A stretch of 28,652 bases of DNA from Candidatus Schekmanbacteria bacterium (GTDB taxonomy: Bacteria > CSSED10-310 > JACPHN01): assembly GCA_016188575.1 (NCBI GenBank), contig JACPHN010000234.1, positions 1 through 28,652 of the forward strand, in the 5' to 3' direction. The translations under genes were made by a program, and so were the position numbers. The notes under the pieces were generated by a model. It did no database searches, was not told the DNA's origin, and worked only from the letters and a program-made list of their open reading frames with translations. How positions within the stretch are numbered: position 1 is the first letter of the stretch; each line of letters begins with the position of its first letter. Below are positions 1-6,250 of this stretch, piece by piece.

Positions 1-150
1 GACCAGAACGTCGGCGGTGAGCGAATCCGGCAACAGCTCCACGCCGATCTGCACCGTGGCGCAGCCGGCGAGGACGGCACGGCTCATCAGCTTGGCGAGT
101 CGGTCATAGTGCAGGCGAATCGGGTCGTGGGTCGTGGGGTCATCGGACAT
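1..150 (-). CDS. N-terminal 50 residues of an unidentified protein (cut by window edge)
   Basis: Reading the minus strand from an ATG at 148-150 gives an open frame of 50 codons running off the left edge. I do not recognise the family. The segment from residue 11 onward (IRLHYDRLAKLM...) aligns without gaps to the start of the plus-strand fragment at 297: I count 15 identities in 40 positions, including a shared DRLAK block and a conserved Glu and Asp further on. This makes real coding much more likely than chance. The two copies are head to head with about 146 bases between their starts. Spacing and partners of the rest of this gene lie outside the window. Confidence 0.6.
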   Translation of the reverse strand, partial: MSDDPTTHDPIRLHYDRLAKLMSRAVLAGCATVQIGVELLPDSLTADVLV

Positions 151-160
151 GGCAAGCAGC

Positions 161-290
161 GCATGCTACCATTGCGGCCGGTCGATTGCGAGCAAGCATG
201 CGTCTCCATGCTCAGATCCACAGGTCGGGGCGGGTTCCAAACCCGCCCCGGCCGAGGTGGCGCCACGCGGTGGGAGCATGCTAACCTTGG
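161..290. repeat. Intergenic repeats between divergent paralogues: GCATGCTA direct repeat and 11-bp hairpin
   Basis: An octamer GCATGCTA occurs at about 161-168 and again at about 276-283, in both cases followed by a similar CC/TTG stretch. Between them, 226-236 (CGGGGCGGGTT) pairs perfectly with 240-250 around a 3-base loop. The elements sit in the space between two divergent family members. They could be regulatory (operator or promoter parts) or a small dispersed repeat, and the sequence alone does not decide. Confidence 0.45.
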
Positions 291-296
291 TGTCGT

Positions 297-506
297 GTGC
301 GCACCGCTCACGACCGGCTCGCCAAGCAGATGCTGCGCACGCTCCTCGCCTCCGTAGGTGCCGTCCGCGTCGAGGAGGAGGTCGCCGCCGAGGTGCTGCG
401 CATCGACGTCTGGTTCACCCCCGACCCCGGCGCGCGATATAGCGCGCGCCTACGCTCTTCGCGAGGCGTAGCGGCGCGATTCATCGCACCACAATACGGG
501 TGCTAG
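297..506 (+). pseudogene. Truncated paralogue of the left-edge minus-strand gene
   Basis: A GTG at 297 opens a frame beginning VRTAHDRLAKQML. Its first 40 or so residues match the left-edge protein (15 of 40 identical, no gaps) and continue to a VWFTPDP stretch at about 431. From there the sequence enters two inverted repeats and the frame becomes low-complexity Arg/Ala, ending at TAG 504-506. The family-like part is therefore only about 45 residues, so I read this as an N-terminal remnant broken at about 430. No Shine-Dalgarno is seen. A TAACCT at 282-287 close to the GTG could be a -10 for a leaderless transcript, but that is weak. Function unknown. Confidence 0.45.
429..471. repeat. Two adjacent inverted repeats at the break of the truncated gene
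   Basis: Bases 429-436 (GGCGCGCG) pair with 443-450 around a 6-base AT-rich loop. Bases 450-455 (CTACGC) pair with 466-471. Together they look like a small palindromic repeat element inserted where the upstream coding similarity stops. Neither is followed by a T-run, so they are not a standard intrinsic terminator. Confidence 0.4.
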
Positions 507-762
507 CACGACAATGTGCATCACGCGTTGAAGGCCGGCATCCCCGGAACAGAAGCCGAAAGCCCGGAAGTGGGGTTGCCCTCCTTGCCGGAACGAGCTG
601 GGGTGGAAGCACAACATTTGCTTGCGGGGCCTGCACCAACTGCTTGCACCTTGCGAAAATCGACAGTGACCGTAAGATCATGAAATGCCTTTGCCGGGGC
701 AACGAGCGGCTCGGTGAGAAGCCCGGGCCGCATGCCCGAGCAGCAAGCACAAGCGAGAGGCG
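507..762. other. Leader region of the Zorya operon, no convincing gene
   Basis: Frames on both strands in this stretch are short and mutually overlapping, with no family resemblance I can name. Its composition (several A/T-richer patches such as 651-680) differs from the coding DNA downstream. It most likely holds the promoter of the zor operon. Confidence 0.4.
651..678 (+). promoter_or_regulatory. Candidate weak sigma70-type promoter for zorA
   Basis: TTGCGA (651-656) and TAAGAT (673-678) are separated by 16 bases, each matching about four of six consensus positions. They lie 85 bases upstream of the zorA start. In high-GC DNA such matches arise by chance, so this is only a candidate. Confidence 0.25.
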
Positions 763-3345
763 ATGGTGAATGAGATTGTGAGCGCGGCGCTCGCGCTGCT
801 TCGCCTAAAGTGGCTCGTGGGCGGTCTCGACGTTCCCGCCTTCGCGCTCATCGCCAGTGGTTTCCTGCTCGCGTTCACGTTCGGCATCTGGCTGTGGCTG
901 CGAGTGCGCGTATTTCGAGATAGGCGGCGCCACCAGAGCGCGGTTCGCCTGCTCAAGGGCATCCGCGACAGCCATCCGGCCACGCCCCGAGAGGGACTGC
1001 CCGGAGCCGCCTATGAGGACATTCGGCGCGTCTTCGAGAAGTCGAAGACTCTGAAGGACTGTTGGGAAGATTTCGACTCGCGGATCCTCGTCCGGCGAAG
1101 CCGCTCTGGAGGAGAAGACCAGAGGTGGGCCTCGGAGAGCGCCGAGGCGGCATTCGGCGAGACCGCGGTGATCGACGCCCACTTGAACCGAACGTTCTAC
1201 TCGGCCATTCCCGGCATCGTGACCGGCATTGGCCTCTCGGTGACCTTCCTCGCGATCCTCGTCGCGCTCCTCGACGTACGGCTCGTCGAGAACCGGGTCC
1301 AGGGGCTCGACCAACTGATCCAGGGGCTGTCGGGCAAATTCGTGTCCTCGATCGCGGCGCTCCTGGCCGCGACGCTTTACCTGTTCTCCGAGCGATCGCT
1401 TTTCCATCGCCTCGACCGCAGCCGCCGACAGCTCGTCCGCGGCCTCGACAAGCTCATTCCCCGCCTGTCCCCCGGCCACCTGCTCGTCGACCTTCAAGGG
1501 GATGCCCACGAGCAGGCGCTCGCCTCGCGCCACTTCAGCGCTGACCTTGCCACCAAGGTCAGCACGGGGTTTCACGAGGGCCTCCGGCCAACGTTGGAGC
1601 GGATGATCGAGACCATCGACGGGCTCGACCGGTCGATCCGCGCCGCCGAGGCCGCGAACCAGGAATCGATGCGAGGTTCGCTCGAGAACTTGCTGCAAGA
1701 TCTCTCGCGCCGCCTGACCGAGTCGATCGACGGCATGGCGACCCAGTTCAGGGAGCAACTGTCCGGGTCAGCGCTGAGACAGCTCGACCGAGTCGTCGAA
1801 TCGTTGGCGGCAACCAGCAGCGTGGTGGAGAAGATGAACGAGCAATCCACGACCTCGCAGGCCGCCTTGGAGAGGCTCATCGACCAGGCCCGCCGCTCGA
1901 CCGAGGAACAGCTCACGACGGGTCGAGAGCAGGTGGACGCGATCACCTCCGCCATCTACCAGATGATGGACCGCATGAGCCAGACCACGGACGCGTCGGT
2001 GGGCCGAATGGCCTCGGATCTGCGCGCCCTCCTCGACGACCTCGCCCGGCACAGTCGGGAGAGCGCCGAGGAGCAACGGACCGCGGGGCGCAAGCACGCC
2101 GAGGAGCTGGCCGGTATCTTGCGAGAGATCATGGCGAACGTGAGGGAGTCGACCGCCGCCTCGGTGAGCGAGCTCATCGCGTCGCTCGGTCAGTCGGTTC
2201 AGGGTTTCACGGCACAGGGCGCGGCGATGGCGCAGCGCATGGAGGCGCTGGTCGAGCAGGTGAAGGCGAGCACGGAAGAGCAGCGGTCGCTCGGTGCTCG
2301 GCACGTGGAGGATCTCGGCCAACGGTTCGAGCAGCTCATGGCGCGCGTCGCCCGGTCGACGGCCGACTCGGTCGATGACGTTGCTGGGCGGCTCGCGCAC
2401 GCGATCTCCGAGCTTTCGGCCCAGATGCAGGAAGCGACCGGCAGCTCGATGGTCCAGATGACGCGAGAGGTCCAGGAGATGCTCGAGGCGCTCGCGCGGC
2501 ACGCCCGCGAAAGTGCGGAGGCAGAGCGGGCGCGAGGGCGAAAGATCGCCGAAGACCTCGGCGGCGTCTCGGAAGACCTCATGGCTCGGCTCCAGGGCAC
2601 GACCGCGACATCGGTCGAGCGCGTGGGGTCGTCGCTGGCCGAGGCGGCGGAGAGGTTCAAGGCGGAGGCCGCGGAGATGGCCGACCTCATGAAGACGTCT
2701 TTGCTGGAGAGCGGCACCAAGGTCATCGGCGCCGCGGATCGAGTCGTCGACCGCGTCGAGACCTGGTCGACGCAGTCACATTCGCAGCTCGCGCGCGTTT
2801 TCGGGCAGCAGGAGTCGCAGCTCGGCCGCATCGAGGAGGTGCGAAAAACGCTCGACGACCTGCTCCACCGGTTCCCGCACGCCATCGAGCAACATGGGCG
2901 GCTCGCCTCCGAGCTCGTCCGAGTCGCGGCCCTGGTGAAGGAAGCTGCGGAGACCGCGGCGCAGGCTGCGGCGCTCATGAGGGAGGCTCAACCCTCCTTC
3001 CAGCAGGTCTCCGTAGCGGCCGCCTCACAAGTCCGCGATCTCGCTGCGGCAAACGGGCAGCAGCAGGAGACGTGGATGAGAATCGAAGCGAGCATGGGCC
3101 GGTACCAGGTCGTCTTCGGAGAGGTGGAGGCGAAGGCCGGGGCGATCATCGGCCAGATCAATCAGGGCCTGCGAGACTACATGGAGGCGTCACGGGATGG
3201 GTTCGACCAGCTCGTGAGGATCTCGGACGAGCACCTCAAGAACGCGGTATCGCGGCTCGGGCAATCCGTCGGGGAGCTCGACGACCACCTCCAAGATCTG
3301 AACGAGGCGCTCGACCGCATACCGAAGCAACCGGTGAGGGGGTAA
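763..3345 (+). CDS. zorA: ZorA: MotA/ExbB-like stator with very long coiled-coil tail
   Basis: This 860-residue protein has three hydrophobic helices near the N-terminus (about 26-47, 145-170 and 190-212), including a PGIVTGIGLSVTF segment typical of MotA/TolQ/ExbB channels. A tail of about 640 residues follows, rich in Ala, Glu, Gln and Arg with heptad character and no further membrane segments. In Zorya, ZorA forms a pentameric ring around a ZorB dimer in the inner membrane and its tail carries a signal to cytoplasmic effectors. I recall characterised type I ZorA as roughly 700 residues, so this tail is on the long side. It contains four degenerate copies of a unit with an S-x-E-E-Q...G-R...E-L core, at about residues 374, 429, 500 and 578. 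The start is ATG 763 behind GAGAGG (755-760), or possibly the next codon GTG 766. It is the first gene of the zor operon. The call rests on fold plus context and is strong. Confidence 0.9.
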   Translation: MVNEIVSAALALLRLKWLVGGLDVPAFALIASGFLLAFTFGIWLWLRVRVFRDRRRHQSAVRLLKGIRDSHPATPREGLPGAAYEDIRRVFEKSKTLKDCWEDFDSRILVRRSRSGGEDQRWASESAEAAFGETAVIDAHLNRTFYSAIPGIVTGIGLSVTFLAILVALLDVRLVENRVQGLDQLIQGLSGKFVSSIAALLAATLYLFSERSLFHRLDRSRRQLVRGLDKLIPRLSPGHLLVDLQGDAHEQALASRHFSADLATKVSTGFHEGLRPTLERMIETIDGLDRSIRAAEAANQESMRGSLENLLQDLSRRLTESIDGMATQFREQLSGSALRQLDRVVESLAATSSVVEKMNEQSTTSQAALERLIDQARRSTEEQLTTGREQVDAITSAIYQMMDRMSQTTDASVGRMASDLRALLDDLARHSRESAEEQRTAGRKHAEELAGILREIMANVRESTAASVSELIASLGQSVQGFTAQGAAMAQRMEALVEQVKASTEEQRSLGARHVEDLGQRFEQLMARVARSTADSVDDVAGRLAHAISELSAQMQEATGSSMVQMTREVQEMLEALARHARESAEAERARGRKIAEDLGGVSEDLMARLQGTTATSVERVGSSLAEAAERFKAEAAEMADLMKTSLLESGTKVIGAADRVVDRVETWSTQSHSQLARVFGQQESQLGRIEEVRKTLDDLLHRFPHAIEQHGRLASELVRVAALVKEAAETAAQAAALMREAQPSFQQVSVAAASQVRDLAAANGQQQETWMRIEASMGRYQVVFGEVEAKAGAIIGQINQGLRDYMEASRDGFDQLVRISDEHLKNAVSRLGQSVGELDDHLQDLNEALDRIPKQPVRG

Positions 3346-3351
3346 GCGCCG

Positions 3352-4074
3352 TTGGCAGCGAGCGGAGATGGCACGGGAGCGCTTTCGAGCTCGATCACCG
3401 ACCTGATGACGTCGCTCGCGGTCATTTTCATCCTGCTGCTGGTGGCCTCGCTCAACAACGCCCAGCAAGAAGGTGAGCAGACGCGAAACGCCATCGTGGC
3501 GGCGCTGCTCCGGGAGCTGCAGAGCTTCGTGGTGCGCGGCGTCGAGGTGGAGACCGACCCCAAGGACCCGCTCAGCCTCCTCGTCCTCGTCCCCGAGGGG
3601 TTGCTCGAGTTCGCGCTCAATGACGATCGCATCCCCAGCGGGGGGGTCGATTTTCTCGGCGACTTCATTCCGCAGCTCGCGAGCGCCACCTGCTCGCCGC
3701 GGTTTCGCCAGGAGCTGAGCTCGATCGTGGTCGAGGGGCACACCGACTCGACAGGTGGACCGGCGATCAACTTACCGCTCAGCCAGCGGCGGTCGATGTC
3801 CGTCTCCAAGGAGAGCCTGAGGATTCTGAGCATGCCCGGCGCCGAATCGGCGGCCGATCTGAGCACCTGTTTTCTGGAGCTGCTCTCGGCGAGCGGGCGG
3901 GGCAGCGTCGAGCCGATTCTCGACGCCAACGGCCAGGAAGACTGTGCCCGGAGCCGGCGCGTCGTCTTCAAGATCCGGGTCCGCTCGATCGAGCAAAAGG
4001 AGCTGAAGGAGATCCTGGGTGGGCCCGCGCCCGCGCTTGCCCGCGGAGATGGAGATGAACGAGACCGCCATTGA
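3352..4074 (+). CDS. zorB: ZorB: MotB/OmpA-like peptidoglycan-binding motor partner
   Basis: The 240-residue product has one N-terminal transmembrane helix preceded by TDLMTS. The Asp at position 17 is in the place of the proton-carrying Asp of MotB (DLM). A C-terminal OmpA/MotB domain follows, with the EGHTDS peptidoglycan-binding motif at about 127-132, an LSQRRS helix and a final RSRRVVF strand. Known role: two copies sit inside the ZorA ring and anchor the motor to the cell wall. Translation probably starts at TTG 3352, six bases after the zorA stop, with a GAGGGGG Shine-Dalgarno overlapping the end of zorA. Later ATGs would remove the functional Asp. The 3' end overlaps zorC by about 20 bases, indicating coupling. 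Three cysteines in the periplasmic domain are a small oddity. Confidence 0.9.
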   Translation: MAASGDGTGALSSSITDLMTSLAVIFILLLVASLNNAQQEGEQTRNAIVAALLRELQSFVVRGVEVETDPKDPLSLLVLVPEGLLEFALNDDRIPSGGVDFLGDFIPQLASATCSPRFRQELSSIVVEGHTDSTGGPAINLPLSQRRSMSVSKESLRILSMPGAESAADLSTCFLELLSASGRGSVEPILDANGQEDCARSRRVVFKIRVRSIEQKELKEILGGPAPALARGDGDERDRH

Positions 4075-6208
4075 CCTGGCCGACGCGCTCCGCGGCTTGG
4101 AGGTCGCCGTCCGGGAGCTCCGTCAGGAGACCGCGCGTTTCCAGGCTCGCTTGCCCGCCCGGCTCGAGCGCCTCGATAAAAGTCTCACGGCCGCGGTCGC
4201 CGCGATCCCGGCGGCATCCTGTCGGCGGCTCACCTGTCCCCCGGACTACACCCGACAGTGGGAGGACTGGCTCGCCAGACGGCGGCCGAACCTCGACCCC
4301 CGCGCCATCCGCTACCTGTGCTGGGAACCGAGCGTGGCGATATCACCGCGCTTCCAGGATGTTCTCGACCACGCGGAGGCCGACTTGTCGGCGCGAGCGC
4401 TCCACGGTCTGGTGCATTCGTGTCACGCCCGCTGGTGCGGGGACCTCGCCGGTGGGTCGATCGTCCGGCGAATTCGCGGGCGGCTCGAAGCGTACCGCGG
4501 AAAGAATCGCGTGATCGGAAAGTGGCGGGCGAGCTCGCGCTACCTGCTTGGGCCGGATGCCCCGGGAGCGCTAGGAACACGGCTCGTCGGCGAGCGTGGG
4601 AAGGTCGAGGCGCTCTGCAAGGATTGGGGCCTCGATCCCGGCTCGCCCTTCGTGGCCGCAGTCGTTCGCGATGCCGCTGCGATGATTCGGGCCTCGGGTC
4701 AGGCGGAGCCGACGCGCTACCTGATCGACGAGCTCCTGCCCTGGCCCGGGCTCGGGATCGAGGACTTCAAGGCGGAGGTCGCGGCGACCATCCTACATGC
4801 CGCCGGCGAACCCTCGGCGGGACCGCGCGAGGCGCTCAAGGTATTCATCCTACGAGAACCCCGCCTCGGTGACCCCCGTCTGCCGCGAAACCGGGCGAAA
4901 TGGCACGCTGTCCCCGAGAACGCGCAACGCCGCTTTGTTGAGTGGATGTCGGCGGCGGACATCCGATTCTTCTTCGACCACGTCCTGCCGGACGGACTCG
5001 ACTGGCACGGGCGCAAGGCATTCTGGCTACAGTACGTCGACGGCAACGCGCTTCTCTCTCGGCCGCTGCTGTGCGAGAGCGACCGGCGTCGGCTCATGCC
5101 CGAGCTCGGGAAGAATGAAGAGGCAATCGGGCACTTCGGCCGGATAAGGGGCCAACAGGGTGTCAGCGCGTTCGTGCTCGACTTCGGATCCGTAGTCGCG
5201 ATCGAGTTCAGCAAGATGGGCCGATGCTACTTTTATGACCACGCCACGCTGGTGAAGCTCGTCGGGGACGTCTGGGCGGACCATCCGTTCGCCGCGTCGG
5301 AGCTGAAGCACACGAGAACTTGCCTGGACTCCGTCGCGCATTTGCATGGCTGGGAAGATAGGATGTCGGACATCCTGGCGGGCCATGGCGTGCACCGCGG
5401 CCGCTTGTCGTCGCCATCGCCCGGGCTCAGGGCCGGCGAATCGGGCATGCGCGAACCGCGAGATCCGCGAATCGACGCGATAGACCCCATGGCGGGGCAG
5501 ATGCGGCACTTCGAGCTGACGCCCGGAGTGTCGGTCCAGATGGTATGGGTGCCGCCAGGAAAGTTCTGGATGGGAGCGGATCGGGAGCTGGACTCCATGG
5601 CGTACGCTAATGAGCGACCGCGACACGAGATCGAAATTACGCAAGGCTTCTGGCTGGGCGCGTTCCCGGTTACGCAGGGACAATGGCAGGGGGTCGTGGG
5701 GTTACACCCGAGCAGCTTCAAGGGAGCCAACTTCCCCGTGGAAAGCGTATCGTGGGAAAATGTCCGATGGTTCATGACGCGCGTGAACAGTGGGGGAGCT
5801 TCGACCTATCGCCTACCGACCGAGGCGGAGTGGGAATACGCCTGTCGCGCGGGAACAATGACGAGCTACTCTTTTGGGAAAGACAGCGTGGTGAATGACC
5901 ATGCATGGTACGAGAGCAACTCCCGAGGCGCGACGCACCCCGTAGGTGCGAAGCGGCCCAACGCGTGGGGTCTGTACGACATGCTGGGTAACGTGTTCGA
6001 GTGGGTGGAGGATAGCTATGACGAGTTTGCTTATTCCAGGCACGCTCCGCAGAATCCGATCAATCACTCTCCTGATTCCAGACGTGTAGCTCGCGGCGGT
6101 TGTTACCACAGTGGCTTCGTCCAGCTCCGGGTGACTCATCGCCTTGGCGTTGACCAATGGACGAGGTTCAGAGACGTCGGTTTCCGCCTGGTGAGGAGTG
6201 GCGCATGA
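4055..6208 (+). CDS. zorC: ZorC (EH-signature protein) fused to a formylglycine-generating-enzyme-fold domain
   Basis: I chose ATG 4055 (717 residues) because GGAG at 4045-4048 lies six bases upstream. GTG 4019 and ATG 4049 are in frame alternatives. Residues about 1-450 read as an EH-signature protein: a helical, Trp/Arg-rich domain with the typical RRF-x-W...FF and KAFWLQY blocks (about 292-330), ending in a His/Trp-containing helix. In Zorya, ZorC is the DNA-binding partner between the ZorAB motor and ZorD. After a linker, residues about 482-717 are a complete FGE/SUMF1-like domain: PGKFWMG, ERPRHEI, PVTQGQW, RLPTEAEWEYACRAG, GLYDMLGNVFEWVED and a terminal GFRLVR. The two copper-binding cysteines of true FGE are not at their expected sites: only one Cys (683) lies near RGG. 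It is therefore probably a binding module of the C-type-lectin fold, not an oxidase. DNA for this domain has lower GC (32-35 of 60 in two lines counted, against 44 of 60 in a zorC N-terminal line), suggesting a later acquisition. Confidence 0.85.
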   Translation: MNETAIDLADALRGLEVAVRELRQETARFQARLPARLERLDKSLTAAVAAIPAASCRRLTCPPDYTRQWEDWLARRRPNLDPRAIRYLCWEPSVAISPRFQDVLDHAEADLSARALHGLVHSCHARWCGDLAGGSIVRRIRGRLEAYRGKNRVIGKWRASSRYLLGPDAPGALGTRLVGERGKVEALCKDWGLDPGSPFVAAVVRDAAAMIRASGQAEPTRYLIDELLPWPGLGIEDFKAEVAATILHAAGEPSAGPREALKVFILREPRLGDPRLPRNRAKWHAVPENAQRRFVEWMSAADIRFFFDHVLPDGLDWHGRKAFWLQYVDGNALLSRPLLCESDRRRLMPELGKNEEAIGHFGRIRGQQGVSAFVLDFGSVVAIEFSKMGRCYFYDHATLVKLVGDVWADHPFAASELKHTRTCLDSVAHLHGWEDRMSDILAGHGVHRGRLSSPSPGLRAGESGMREPRDPRIDAIDPMAGQMRHFELTPGVSVQMVWVPPGKFWMGADRELDSMAYANERPRHEIEITQGFWLGAFPVTQGQWQGVVGLHPSSFKGANFPVESVSWENVRWFMTRVNSGGASTYRLPTEAEWEYACRAGTMTSYSFGKDSVVNDHAWYESNSRGATHPVGAKRPNAWGLYDMLGNVFEWVEDSYDEFAYSRHAPQNPINHSPDSRRVARGGCYHSGFVQLRVTHRLGVDQWTRFRDVGFRLVRSGA
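6086..6205 (+). other. C-terminal segment of the ZorC fusion resembling a DGR variable region
   Basis: The last 35 or so codons have the layout RGG...LR-x-x-x-R...D-x-x-x-R-x-x-x-V-GFRLV. This is the layout of the C-terminal ligand-binding loop in FGE/CLec-fold proteins, and it is the site hypermutated in proteins served by diversity-generating retroelements. At the positions usually varied (after RGG and between the conserved Arg residues) most codons end in C or T, including seven consecutive ones (TGT to GTC), as expected if derived from adenine-mutated AAC/AAT codons. High-GC codon use also favours this ending. No template repeat or reverse transcriptase is in the window, so this is a resemblance only. 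Confidence 0.35.
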
Positions 6209-6250
6209 CGAATTCGTGGCAACCCTCCCCCGCATTCTGGTCCGTGTGAC

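Noticed and set aside
481-750. Short frames on both strands upstream of zorA
   Set aside because: They are mutually overlapping, lack Shine-Dalgarno sites and show no domain-like pattern. The stretch is better read as the operon leader.
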